This document shows, piece by piece, positions 11,550 through 22,153 of a stretch of 64,000 nt of DNA. The notes under the pieces were generated by a model, which was not told the DNA's origin, did no database searches, and was given only the letters and a program-made list of their open reading frames with translations. The stretch is from contig OU964935.1 in assembly GCA_918807975.1 (NCBI GenBank), positions 5,977,823 to 6,041,822 of the forward strand, given 5' to 3'. Every line of letters begins with the position of its first letter. Positions within the stretch are counted from its first letter, which is position 1. This DNA is from Aplidium turbinatum. Its lineage: Eukaryota; Chordata; Ascidiacea; Aplousobranchia; Polyclinidae. The translations under genes and the position numbers were made by a program.

Positions 11550-12778
11550 ATGTAGACAAAAATGTTACGTTTAAGTCCAGAACAAAGATCAAAAACTTGG
11601 CAAAATTTCCTAAATTACAAGTGTTCATCTTCAACAGTTTTGAAGTTTTTAAAAATTAGGACTGAATTCCTTATCTGACAACACTAGTTTTATAACCCCA
11701 GCCATGTCCTTCATTACTTTGAGTGCAGATGCTCCTATTTTTGTAAAAGCTTTTTTTAGCAGCAAACAACCCTTTTATTAGCGCAATACTGCAATAACAT
11801 CATTAAATCGGAAGTAGAATTACGTTTTGCAGTGCAAAGGCAACAATTGCCGTTATAATTGAACAAAATGGTCTATGGGATAAAAAAATGGGTCAACATA
11901 GGCGAAGTAAAAATACAGCCAATATCAAATGGAAACAAAAGATAGGAATTTTGCTGGGTTAAAGAAAAGCATTGGTTATTCTTATCATACCGTATATTAT
12001 GAATATAGCCTCAGGCCCTCAGAGGCTATATGCAGTTATGGACCTTCACTGATTTTTCTTGCCTTCTCTGAAGCATGATGCATTTTTCTTGCCTTCTCTT
12101 AAAAAAAAGGCTATGTGAGTAACTTTTTACCTCGACTAACTTTAATGTGAATGTCCATGACTTGTAAACGACTGCATCAGTTTAAGATTCCAATAGGCGT
12201 CAGTTCCACACCATCCAGGAGCTTTTTTAACTTCATCAATATAATAGTGCTTTTTTTTTTGCTGCTTCCGGCTGCAACAATATGAATAATCAGGTTTAGT
12301 TGTGAGAATTGTTTTATTTTACTTGTCAAATGTTTGTTTGCCCAAAGGGATTTCAGGAAAAAAATTTTTGAGTTTGGTCATGGCTACATGGCCAAAGCAC
12401 CCCCCAAAGTTATCCCCCCCAAAATTTTTGAAACGTTGTTTTCATCTATAAATGATATCTTTTCACCAATTTTGACTGGAAATTCAGATTCCTTGCCCCC
12501 AAAAATGGTATTCTACATATTTTGGTTATTTTTTTAGCTATAAATTGGGAGATATTAGCAAAATTTGAATTTTGGGGGGGCACAATGCCCCGGTCGAGTG
12601 GTGAATTTCAAACCCCCACAACTTCTAAACCACTTGGTCAATTTCAAAAAATTTTTTTTTGGTGTGCTCAGTTAATGATTGTGAACTAACTGCCAAAGTA
12701 TGAAACATTTCCAAGAGTATTGGTTTTTTCATGACCTGAAATATAATGGAATGACCCTGTTAACAAGTCATAGTTTAG
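11550..12778. other. Stretch without a recognised gene
   Basis: This is AT-rich with several C or G runs (around 12404-12422 and 12577-12586). It includes CCAAGAGTATTGG... and TATAATGGAATGACCC near the end. The frames present are short and composition-driven. It is probably decayed repeat DNA. Confidence 0.4.
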
Positions 12779-13228
12779 GGATGCAACCTATTTCGTCCCC
12801 TAAAAGATCAAGAGAAAAAATAAAACAAAGCTGAAGTCATTGATCAGAGTTTCCGCAAACATTTTAAATTTTTTCCCTTGAATTTTGATAGGCCTCCACA
12901 AAATAAATGGGACTTTTTCTTTGTAATGTTGTCTAGAAATGTAAGTTGGAAGTGAATAGATCATTCCATTGAGGCAGCTGGTGATCATTTGTAATGGAAG
13001 GGTTACAATCTTAATTCAATAGCCCTAACTCGAAATTCGGTTTATCAACTATTATTCCAAGATACTTTGCGTGGTCAACTGTTTCAGTAACTCCAAACAG
13101 CGACTTCGTCTGTTTCTTGATCTATTCAAGGGAAAAATTTTGAAATGTTTGCAGCAATTCTGATTAAGGACTTCGGCTCTGTTATATCTTTTTCTCGGTC
13201 TTTTCAGGGGACGAAATAGGTTGCACCC
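12779..13228. mobile_element. Foldback element, TTCGTCCCC subtype
   Basis: It starts GGATGCAACCTATTTCGTCCCC-like (12778 onward) and ends with the reverse complement, ...GGACGAAATAGGTTGCACCC. Inside each end comes an AAAAGATCAAGAGAAAAAAT tract and then ATCAGAGTTTCCGCAAACATT, so the inverted repeats reach more than 80 bp inward. It carries no coding sequence. Confidence 0.75.
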
Positions 13229-13477
13229 ATACCAGTAGTTTTGTGGCTACAAAAATTCAATATACTTATTTCAAGAAAATAGTTTATCACATGCATTATT
13301 TAAGGGTTTTATTTCGCTGAATGCTGCCATCTTCATATGTGCATTAAAACATACAACTTAACGTTTCACACTTGGCGCTGTTTGCACAAAAAGATAAAGC
13401 CTATTTAATAACACGCCTAGCCCTAAGTGCATAATTGAGATCATTGTCTTGCTTGAGTAACAGGTGAATATAGAAGT

Positions 13478-13573
13478 ATGCAACCTACTTCATCCCCTGA
13501 ATACTTCGTCTCCCGACTTCGCCCACTAATTTAGGGGACAAAGTGTTCAGGGAACGAAATAGGTTGAATCCTT
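13478..13573. mobile_element. Short foldback element copy
   Basis: About 96 bp with ends TATGCAACCTACTTCATCCCC and GAACGAAATAGGTTGAATCC. It is a minimal copy consisting of little more than the two termini of the same family. Confidence 0.6.
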
Positions 13574-13575
13574 AC

Positions 13576-13956
13576 CAGGGTTCGATCTTAACGCTAGTCC
13601 GCTAGCCAATAGCTAGTGAAAATTTGCGCGGACTAGTAGAAATGTTGCAGTACTAGTCCGATTGGCTAGAGAAAATATTAGACGGTGAAAAGTTTTTTTA
13701 TGTTTTAAAATTGCATTGTTTGCGTCTGTAGTACGAAGTGTTTTTGTGCGTATTGTTGCTCTCTTGTGCGTACTAAAATCTGAAAGCCTTTACTTTAGTT
13801 AGTTTCAGTCTAAGCCAAAACACTTATCTTAATACGTCATCAGACAAGTGAAAAGTCAGTAACTGGTCGGACTAGTGCAAAATTGTGTGGGCTAGTGAAA
13901 ACAGGGAGCAAACAGTCCGGTGGGCTAATGAAAAAAAAAGTTAAGATCAACCCCTG
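13576..13956. mobile_element. MITE with CAGGGTTCGATCTTAAC ends
   Basis: The left end CAGGGTTCGATCTTAAC and the right end GTTAAGATCAACCCCTG are inverted. Subterminal AGTCCG/GCTAGCC words also recur on both sides. The 5-bp word CTTAC flanks both ends (13571-13575 and 13957-13961). The element is 381 bp without coding potential. It is hAT-like by end sequence, but the flanking repeat is shorter than the usual 8 bp. Confidence 0.65.
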
Positions 13957-14084
13957 CTTACTAAGGGTTAGAAATGTTTTTATTTAGGGTTAGAAATAGA
14001 AACATTTCTAACCCTACCCCTTAATAAGGATGCAACCTATTTCGTCCCCTGAAAAGATCGAAAGAAATTTGGAAATGCTTTCTG

Positions 14085-14803
14085 GGATGCAACCTAGTTC
14101 GTACCCTAAACAGTTCGTACCCTGAAAAGATCGAGAGAAAAAATTAAAAAAAAGCGGAAGTCGCTAATCGCAGTTTCCGCAAACATTTTAAAATTTTCCC
14201 CTTGAAAAGATCAAGAGAAAAATAGCACAAAGCCTAAGTCGCTGATCGCAGTTTCCGCTAACCGTAACCCTAATCGCAGTTTCCGCAAACCCTAACCATA
14301 ATAGACTAATCTATGCTCTAAACCTAACTCTCGCTGCTCGCAGTTTCCGCAAACATTTTTCCGTAGTTTCCGCTAACCCTTACCCTAACCGTAGACTAAT
14401 CTATGTTCTAACCCTCGCTGATCGCAGTTTCCGCAAACAATTTTCCGCAGTTTCCACTATCCGCAGTTTCTGCTAACCTTTACCCTAACCATAGAGTAAT
14501 CTATGCTCTAACCCTAACCCTCGCTGATCGCAGTTTCCGCAAACATTTTTCCGCAGTTTCCGCATACCCTAACTCTAACCATCGAGTAATCTATGCTCTC
14601 TAACCCTAACTGATCGCAGTTTCCGCAAATATTTTTCCGCAGTTTCCGCTAACCCGAACCCTCGAGTTTGTGTGCGGAAACTCTGATCAGCGACTTCGGC
14701 TTTGTGCTATTAAACTGCGATCATCGACTTCGGCTTTTTTTTAACTTTTTCTCTTGATCTTTTCAGGGTACAAACTGTTCAGGGTACGAACTAGGTTGCA
14801 CCC
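14085..14803. mobile_element. Inner foldback element (TTCGTACCC subtype)
   Basis: The ends GGATGCAACCTAGTTCGTAC and GTACGAACTAGGTTGCACCC are inverted. The flanks GCTTTCTG and GCTTTTTG match 7 of 8, a likely target duplication. The centre is filled by a minisatellite of CCCTAA-rich units. Confidence 0.7.
14230..14665. repeat. CCCTAA-containing minisatellite
   Basis: There are about five irregular units of roughly 80-100 bp. Each has CTGATCGCAGTTTCCGCAAAC, a CCGCAGTTTCCGCTAACCC word, CCCTAACC steps and the palindrome-like TAGAGTAATCTATGCTCTA. The same unit occurs in reverse orientation at 43490-44030. CCCTAA is present as isolated steps, not as a telomeric array. Confidence 0.75.
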
Positions 14804-14981
14804 GCTTTTTGCAACTCTGATCAGCGACTTTGGCTCTGTTGTATTTTTTTCTCGTTTTTTTTTAAAGGACGATGTGTTAAGGGACGAAATAGGTTGCGCC
14901 CACTATAGCCATAAAGGTTATATTCAATATATGTCAAATATAAACTCTGCCCCAAGAAAAACTATCAATGTAGCTGCAGTC

Positions 14982-15627
14982 GGATGCAACTTAGTTCATA
15001 CGCTGAAAAGATCGAGAAAAAAAATTAAAAAAACCCAAAGTCGCTGATTGCAGTTTCCACAAACAAAAACCCTTAGGATCATTACCGGAAATTTTTGAAT
15101 GTTGGCGGAAACTCCGATCAGCAACTTCGGCTTTTTGAAATTTTTCTTTCGATTGCTTCCTAACTCTAACCTCTTTCAAAATATTTGCGATCAGCAACTT
15201 CAGCACACTCTTTATCATTACCAGATATTTTAAAATGTTTGTGGAAACTGTGGAAAAACGGAAACTGCAATCAGCGACTTCGTTCTATTCTTTTCTCTCT
15301 ATCTTTTCAGTTTGTTTGTTTGTGGAAACTCCAACCAATGACTTCGGCTATTTTTAATTTTTTCTATTTGATCTTTTCCTAAGCCAACCCTTTTAAAATG
15401 TTTGCTGAAACTGCGATCAGCGAATTCGGCAAACTCTTAGGATCATTACCAGGAATTTTAAAATGTTTGCGGAAAAACGAAAACTGCGATCAGCGACTTC
15501 GGCTTTGTTTTAGGGGGACAATTTCAAAATGTTTGCAAAAACTGCCATCAGCGACTTCAGGTTTTTAATTTTTTCTCTTGATTATTTCAGGTTACGAACT
15601 GTTCAGGGTATGAACTAGGTTGCACCC
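14982..15627. mobile_element. Foldback element with 9-bp target duplication
   Basis: The element starts GGATGCAACTTAGTTCATA and ends TATGAACTAGGTTGCACCC. It is flanked by the perfect 9-bp repeat GCTGCAGTC at 14973-14981 and 15628-15636. A 9-bp duplication with long inverted repeats is the signature of Mutator-like (MULE) elements. This is the best evidence for the class of the whole family. The interior alternates forward and reverse copies of the CTGATCGCAGTTTCC motif. Confidence 0.8.
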
Positions 15628-15857
15628 GCTGCAGTCAATACCGTACCAGTATACCCAAGCAACTCTTACAGTACTGTATGTTGGATGTAACCTAATTTGT
15701 ACCATGAATAATTCGTACCTTGAAAAGATCAAGAGAAAAAATTAAAAAAGCCAAATTTGCTGATCGCAGTTTCCGCAAACGAACAAAAACTCTTAGAATC
15801 ATTACCAGAAATTTTAAAAAATTTTCGGGAACTCCGATCAACCCTAACCCTTTTTAA

Positions 15858-16677
15858 CCGTATCTGTCACTGCTTCCTTTTGGCGTCAAGAGTTACTGGC
15901 CGAGACCATCAGGTCTACGTCTCTCTTATTGCTAATTACTCCGTCGGCTTACATCAAATAACAACAGGAAAAAGTATGCCGTTGGTCAAAAGCCTTATCT
16001 ATCACTTCAATCAATTTATTTCGCAAAATATATTCGTAATTGTGTATTTTAGGTAGAAAAGGTGATAAAGACTCGGTTTTTGACCTATTTTCGCCATTTC
16101 TTGGTCAAATTTCTTAGTTTACATTTTATTTTGAAAGTCCTCTTGCATAGAACACAGAATTTCATCAATTTTGTTTTTCCGTTTTTGTGCAAACAGTATT
16201 CCATGTACTTTTTGCACTACAAAGCAATTTACACAAATAATAAATTACCTTCCTAATTGATGTCTGCCAGCAAAGAATAACTCATATCGCGTCAAAGACC
16301 AACTCCCTACCCAGACAGCAAAATCGATGTTGAATCAATGTAAAAATGACAGATTTTGTTGCCTGGGTAGAGAATGGAATTTTAGCGCCGTGGTGTTATG
16401 ACTGACAGACACAAAATGAAACCGCACGCTAATAGTAAACTGTCAATCAAGCTATTGAATATCAGGAAATTTCTTGCATTTTATAACTGGCTGTGACAAA
16501 AGGTTTATTGTGAACTTCACAATTATCCGATACCAACATAATCGGGATTAAAAGTTGGGGCAAGAAAAAAAAAGTAAAAGTCAAGAAATCTCAGGTTTCT
16601 AGCGTCACTGCTTTTATGTGAAATTGCTGAATTAGCAGAGGGCGCGACCATAAGGTCTACGCCAGTAACAGATACGG
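15858..16677. mobile_element. piggyBac/Kolobok-like MITE with TTAA duplication
   Basis: The ends CCGTATCTGTCACTG and CAGTAACAGATACGG are inverted, and TTAA flanks both sides (15854-15857 and 16678-16681). A further inverted word near each end (AGACCATCAGGTCTACG / CGACCATAAGGTCTACG) supports the boundaries. It has no transposase. TTAA targets fit piggyBac or Kolobok; the superfamily is not resolved. Confidence 0.75.
16307..16372. repeat. Hairpin repeat CTACCCAGACAGCAAAAT
   Basis: CTACCCAGACAGCAAAAT and ATTTTGTTGCCTGGGTAG form a stem around GAATCAATGTAAAAATGAC. A partial copy (TTAAATCAATGTAAAATGAC then AGATTTTGTTGTCTGG) occurs near 46687-46723. It is probably the end of a dispersed repeat. Confidence 0.5.
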
Positions 16678-16909
16678 TTAAATGTTTGCGGAAACTCCGA
16701 TCAATCCTAACCCTAACTCTTTTAAAATGTTTACGGAAACTGCAATCAGCGACTTCGGCAAACTCTTAGGATCATTACCGGAAATTTAAAAATGTTTACG
16801 GAAACTGCGATAAGCGACTTCTGCTTTTTTTAATTTTTTCTTTCGATCTTTTCAAGGTACGAACTGACGGTACCTACGAATTGTTCATGGTACGAATTAG
16901 GTTGCATCC

Positions 16910-17534
16910 CCCAAAGTTTAATAAACATACCTGATAAACGGTGTTCATCTTTTTGTCACTTTCCACTCCAAGACTTAACTTTTTTTATATTAGATACAAA
17001 GCTATGATGGCAATTAAATCACTTTTGTATCTTAAACAACCTACATATTAACACCATACAATTAACAAATATGTGACTTTGCCAGTAAATTACATGCATA
17101 TTCATTAACACGAGTTTTGCAAGATCATGATACCATAGTTCAATATGAAACATATTACCGTACAATGAGTAAAAATTCAAGCACATGTGAAGCAATTAAC
17201 ATAATGCATTACTGTCAAAGAAGCAAATTGCAAATTTGTTACTTGAACAATATTTCTGCTAAACCGTGTAAACAACAGCGGAGCAAACACAAAATACATC
17301 AGTAAATATTTGCCAAACAAAGCAATGAATTACCTCATAAATCCTTAAATATTATTAACATCAATACCACATAAAAATACAATTTCACATAAAGTATGAT
17401 GCTTTGAGTTCATTGATTCAATAATAATTAGCATTAGAAGAGCTGTGTGTTACACTGTATTATGGTAGGCTACCAGTATGTCACAAAAAGTTTCTTGCTG
17501 ATGTTAACAGTAGAATCAAAGTAATAATAGAATC
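16910..17534. other. 3' flank of RPL27, no gene recognised
   Basis: This is AT-rich DNA downstream of the minus-strand RPL27 gene. There is no poly(A) tract abutting the stop codon side, which argues against a recent processed copy. No canonical AATAAA on the minus strand was found close to the stop. Confidence 0.4.
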
Positions 17535-17945
17535 TTAAAATCGCAACTTCTGGAAAAACCATTTGTTCTTGCCAGTTTTGTATCGGTCTTCAAACTTAAC
17601 TTTCACTTCTCTGCGAGCTTTCCTTCGTCCAGCAGCATCCTTGATTATTTCTTTGTTGACAGATGCCTTATCAATGGGCACATCAACAGAGTATCTGGTA
17701 GGCATCAAGTGATTATAATTCATCACCTTGACAAAAGCCTTCATCTTATTGCGTTGCTTAAGCTTCTTTTTTGACATACTTTTTGTCACTTTACGTGGGT
17801 AACGGTCAATACCAGCGACCAAAGCATGCCCATATTGACGGTCGTTTGTGCCATCATCTTGGCTTTTAATAATTATGCCTTTTCTACCGGCATATCGGCC
17901 TGCGAGAACCAACACGACCCTGTTTGGTTTCAAAAACTTGCCCAT
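17535..17945 (-). CDS. RPL27: 60S ribosomal protein L27 (eL27)
   Basis: This encodes eL27, a structural protein of the large cytosolic ribosomal subunit. The frame starts [20 protein letters not shown] and ends [14 protein letters not shown], with [15 protein letters not shown] and [13 protein letters not shown] in between. These are the hallmark segments of the family. The N-terminal 36 or so residues form the KOW motif. The length of 136 residues equals that of the human protein. The coding region is a single uninterrupted exon, whereas vertebrate RPL27 is split by introns. The start is chosen at the ATG preceded by TTAAA, matching the family N-terminus. A pyrimidine stretch (TTTCTCTTCTG) about 25 bases upstream could be the 5' TOP element typical of ribosomal protein genes. 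The reading frame is intact with no decay and no adjoining poly(A) tail, so it is probably the native gene and not a retrocopy. Confidence 0.95.
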   Translation of the reverse strand: MGKFLKPNRVVLVLAGRYAGRKGIIIKSQDDGTNDRQYGHALVAGIDRYPRKVTKSMSKKKLKQRNKMKAFVKVMNYNHLMPTRYSVDVPIDKASVNKEIIKDAAGRRKARREVKVKFEDRYKTGKNKWFFQKLRF

Positions 17946-18915
17946 TTTAAGTCTTTGCGAGCAGAAGAGAAATACACTCCCCCTTCAACGACTGTTCGCA
18001 GCAAAAAAGAAGGAAACGTGTTTCGGATTGTAAAAAGAAAACGCCACCTAGCGCACATCCCTTCAAATATTTAAAACTGTTATCAAAATAGGTACTAAAT
18101 TGTCATGAAACCAAAAAAGCAGGGCAAAAAACAACGTCTGTAACACGCACTATTAAAGCTCTTTTTATCGATAGTATGGATAGTCAAGTAAAATTTACTT
18201 CGTTGAACTATATTCATTATGCATAAGTTTCAATTATCTGCTGCAGAAACTTGTAGTGGATGGTGATAAAGTCAAAAAACAAATGTTGAAATCAATAAGG
18301 CTGCAATCTTTTTCCAATTATTGCTTTTAACAGATCTACACTTTTTATACAGGGCACATACTATTCAATAGATTAGCCATTTTAACCCTTATTTTTAACT
18401 TTGATCTTGGAAGTCACATCATACAAACCCCGAGGTTTTAATCACTGCCTGAAAAGATAATTTATTTTTTGAACCGCGAAAACAGCACCATTTTCACAGC
18501 AAATGTAGTGGAACGTGGCAAAACGTTCGCTGGCGAAACGTGTCCTCTTTTTAGGCGATGAAAATATGGTAGGCCTATGCCTAACTTAGGCACAAGTTAG
18601 AACTAAGCATTTTACTGCCAGATCGAAAATCGTGGGTACAATTTTTTTTTCTATAAGCGAAACAATGCGGAACTTATTTGGTTCAACTAAAATGCAAAGT
18701 TGGTGAACCAAACTCCAAATCCACACCACCCCAAAACTTTTGTAAAAAAAATGAAACTCTGAATTCCCTCCATTTTCCAAAAATTGGGCAAACAACGGCT
18801 CTACTTCGCAACTCTATTCTCAACTCCAAGCCAGGGACGCGGATCTAGCAAGAAGCTTAACGTTTGGAGAGGGGAGTGTTTTCCTTAAAGTACAGTAGGC
18901 TACAGTAGACCAACT
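17946..18915. other. RPL27 upstream region, no gene recognised
   Basis: It contains the presumed RPL27 promoter on the minus strand, directly left of the ATG in transcript terms, with pyrimidine-rich stretches. The remainder is AT-rich, and short frames here are not supported. Confidence 0.4.
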
Positions 18916-18916
18916 C

Positions 18917-19175
18917 GTCCGCCCCGATAGCTCAGTTGGTTAGCGCGTAACTTCGTGAATGAACAAACTTCAAAATCAAGCGGCGGTGGTTCGACTCTCG
19001 GAGTGTATGCTTGAGCAACGCATTCCAAGGACTTCAAAAAGGTTCAAAACCAACCACAGTGTAATAAATTGGGTGGGCATAGTTGCTGAAGGAACTGGCT
19101 AGTGATGGCTACCCTACTCTCGTTGGTGCCGAATGCTTAATATAATAAGAACCTTATCTTCTCATATAACGTTGC
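18917..19175 (+). mobile_element. tRNA-derived SINE
   Basis: The A box TAGCTCAGTTGGTTAGCGCG at about 18929 and the B box GGTTCGACTC at about 18989 are spaced as in a tRNA gene. No acceptor stem can close, so this is a SINE head. The body contains CTTGAGCAACGCATTCCAAGG and ends in an ATAATAAGAACC tail near 19155. The CTTGAGCAACGCA word is shared with copies near 20585 and 22161. Confidence 0.75.
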
Positions 19176-20573
19176 TTGCATCAAGTATGGGACTTTCTTT
19201 TGCCTTTTAGGCTACTGTAGCCTACACAAAACTTTTTTTCCATTACAACTGTGTTTGGTGTTAGGCCTACACAGGGTCTGATTAAAACTCACGGAGGCCC
19301 GAGGCACAGCTAAGTTTAGGGGCGCCTATTGGCAATCGCTTTCGATGCAATGCCATGTAGGCCAGTGACGATCGGTGAGGGAAAGCAAGGAAAGCAGTGC
19401 TTACCTGAGCAAAAACTATGCAAAATATAATGACTGAATTCTAGGTTTAACTTCTTATTATTTTTATCACGTCTATTTTAACTTGAAAATTACTGTGTTC
19501 GTGACTACAATTACTCGTAACGCTTGTGAGTAGTCTAAATCCTCACCAAACCGCATGTCTTGCCTATAAACGCCAATTAACGCAAACGCTCCTGTCAGAA
19601 ACAACCACTGAGGCTCCAGGAAAAGCAACTTGCAAAGTTGCTTTCCCCACGTTCAAAAACGTCAAAAAACGCCTTCGTTTTATCCAATCCTCACTCGTTT
19701 TGCAAAATGTCACCAGCTGCTTAGCCAAGCAGATGTGTTATGGTTAGAGTTGCTTTCCCAGTGACGTCAATGCGTACAAACGCTGGACTATCTCGTCATA
19801 CGCACAGAATGGTCTCTCGTCACGGTACACAGCACAGCATCATAAAGGCGAAAAAATTGTTGCTGTTTTTTTATGTCTCCTCGCCATGTAGGCTACTTTA
19901 GCCTACTAGCTTTCATAGTCATGCCTTTGCCCTTTTTACAGCGTTGATATAACGTTACTTCGCCAATGAACGTTCAGGTGCGGATGCAATATTTAGTTCG
20001 TTAAGCTTCTATACGCAGGAGGCAAACTTATCCAGCTTTTTGTAAAAATTGCTTGCGGTTGTAATGTTTAGGCCTAAGTGTTAGTTTTTGTAGTGTAGGC
20101 CTAACTGAATACCTGAGAATGAACATTCATGATGAAATAAATATTTAGACAACTATTATTCCATGTCTAACACTGGATTTTGGTCCTGCAACGTTAAAAT
20201 TAAGATTGTTCATGACTTCTAAACATTAAATGGGTGTATGATCATTGACCACGACATAGGCGAAGCACAATTTGACAGATTTTTATTTTTGATTTGTTTT
20301 GGAAATGCTCTCAGAGCGCACCAAATTGGAAGTGTTTTTCAAAACTTTCTGGGGGATGCTCCCCAGACCTTCGGGCTTCGCCCGACGGTTACGCCCTTCG
20401 TGCCTACTACCTTGCTGCAGCATATTTCCAAGTTGCTTTCCCAACGGTTTAAGTCACCGAACGTCACTGCCATGTACTCTCTGCAAATGATGAAATATGG
20501 GTTAACAAATAGTTCAAGCAAAACTATAACTTCATAAATAATAATTCAGGATGAATGGCTTAGGATGAATGTA

Positions 20574-20812
20574 TTGGTGTGCGCTTGAGCAACGCACGTT
20601 AAGGACTGCTCTCCATTCAGCGGCATCTAATGGATGGAATAGTTCCCCGGCAACAAGACTTCAACAATCGGAAACTTCACTCTGTCAATCTCGGTGACCG
20701 GGCCTGCGTCAGTGATTCAAAGCCTCTACAAGTATGCGAAACTGCCAGGATTAAGCTCTGCAAGAAGCTTTCCCAGTCCGAGGATAAAAATTCAATCAAT
20801 CAATCAATATTA
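20574..20812 (+). mobile_element. SINE body fragment
   Basis: Landmarks are GTGCGCTTGAGCAACGCACG, GGAAACTTCACTCTGTCAAT, CTCGGTGACCGGGCCTGCGT and a final AATCAATCAATCAAT tail. The same body is at 22154-22374 and partly at 56290-56350. No tRNA head is present. It is nested in the hAT element at 19272-21356. Confidence 0.65.
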
Positions 20813-20839
20813 TTCACGACATTAAGAAATACCAACTTC

Positions 20840-21240
20840 AAAATATAAAAACATTTTATGCAAAATTTACCTTATCACGCAAATTTAAACATTTTATCAG
20901 GCCCCCTGAACGCAAAAATCTGAAAACTTTGTTGTTCTAAAAAAGGGCATACCCATGAGGGGGCTCAATCAAAATACAAAACTAATATAAAAAACAATAT
21001 TTTATGCAAAATTGACCTGAGCATGCAAATTTAAACATTTTGTCGGGCCCCCCTAAACTCAAAACATTGAAAATTCTGTAATTTTAAAAGAGGCATAGCC
21101 TAGGCTACCCATGAGGGGGTCCATTCGACAGACGGAACTAATATAAAAACAATATTTTGTGCAAAATCGTTGAAATCAATCTTTTTATCGCATAAATTTA
21201 GACATTTTGTCGGGCCCCTTTGAACTCACCGGGCCGGTGC
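20840..21240. repeat. Three-unit tandem repeat in a hAT element
   Basis: Units of about 125-170 bp share AAAACAATATTTTATGCAAA, GCAAATTTAAACATTTTGTC, GGGCCCCCTAAACTC and CCCATGAGGGGG. The units have diverged from each other. They form the right subterminal part of the element. Confidence 0.6.
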
Positions 21241-21364
21241 AATGCACCGGTCGTCCCCCCTCTTGTGGACCCTGCCTACGGTACTTATGTCAAAAAATTG
21301 GGGGCCCCCAAAACCAGGGGGCCTGAGGGCTGTGCCTCATAGTTAATCGGGCTCTGGGCCTACA

Positions 21365-22150
21365 ACATTTTCGTCATGTAATTGAATCATTACCAGCTAA
21401 AATGAAAGATCTTCGTCATACGACCTTCACACTGCAAGATTTAGTAGCCTAACGATTAAGATACGCGGCAAAAGTATTGTGCACTGTGCGCATCCTCACT
21501 CTTCGCACAGAACTCGGCAAACATTTGGCGATCATCTTACTTCGATTCCAATTTGTAACTGGTTTTAAGAGATCTGTCATTCTGAAGTGGACATCCCTAG
21601 CCTATACTGCATCGTTGATTTTTGTGCATTTGAATCGTTCCCGGTTTCGCAATAAGACGTGAAACCTGGTTGTGAAATCAGAATGGGAACGCGTGGCCAG
21701 ATAATCGGTAAAATAATTTTGTTGCTTGTAGCCTACCGATAGACTACTAAGCTTATAAAAAGAAAAGAATGTTCACACCTCAGGAACTCTTTCCCGCCTT
21801 GTCCGCAATATCCAACCACCTCCCCCTTCAGTGCGGACGTCTTGGACAGCCTCTAACCTAAATTTATGCGACCCGCGTTTGGACTTCCCTGACATCAAAA
21901 TCTTAATCCGCCAATGACAAGGTGCCGAAAGCGAGCCATAAGATGCCCCATCCAGCAAATCAGTCCTTTTTTGTGTTTATTCTCATGGTATGATCACGTT
22001 CCCTTGCATTTGTAATGGACGTACTGCATAATGAGACGCCGCTCATGCACAGCCGTCGTTAAGACAACAACATTTATGGGCACGATGGTGGCGAAAGGTG
22101 ATCACGACACGGTGGTCTTCAGCGTTATATTATTGTTTTTGGTTTACATC
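21365..22150. other. Stretch without a recognised gene
   Basis: No reading frame with family resemblance and no clear repeat ends were seen. Frames at 21477-21662 and 21773-21958 have no support. Confidence 0.35.
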
Positions 22151-22153
22151 TTC

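Larger units (their letters stand above)
14028..14901. mobile_element. Outer foldback element (TTCGTCCCC subtype) with a nested copy
   Basis: The left terminus is GGATGCAACCTATTTCGTCC at 14028. The right terminus is GGGACGAAATAGGTTGCGCCC, ending at 14901. The TTCGTACCC-subtype element at 14085-14803 lies inside, so this is one foldback element inserted into another. Confidence 0.65.
15683..16909. mobile_element. Foldback element carrying a TTAA insertion
   Basis: The left end GGATGTAACCTAATTTGTAC and the right end GTACGAATTAGGTTGCATCC are inverted. The body is interrupted by the 820-bp insertion at 15858-16677. Without it the element would be about 400 bp. Confidence 0.7.
19272..21356. mobile_element. 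hAT element, perfect 8-bp TSD
   Basis: The ends CAGGGTCTGATTAAAACT (19272) and AGTTAATCGGGCTCTG (to 21356) are inverted, with GAGGCACAGC / GCTGTGCCTC further inward. The target duplication GGCCTACA is perfect (19264-19271 and 21357-21364). The 2.1-kb interior has no recognisable transposase. It carries a SINE body (about 20574-20812) and a three-unit tandem repeat. Confidence 0.8.

Noticed and set aside
12334-12537. Short plus-strand frame with Pro/Phe-rich translation
   Set aside because: It reflects C-run and T-rich composition and has no support.
18917-19000. tRNA gene
   Set aside because: The A and B boxes are good, but no acceptor stem pairs and the sequence continues into a SINE body. 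The same applies at 41924, 56138 and 60444.
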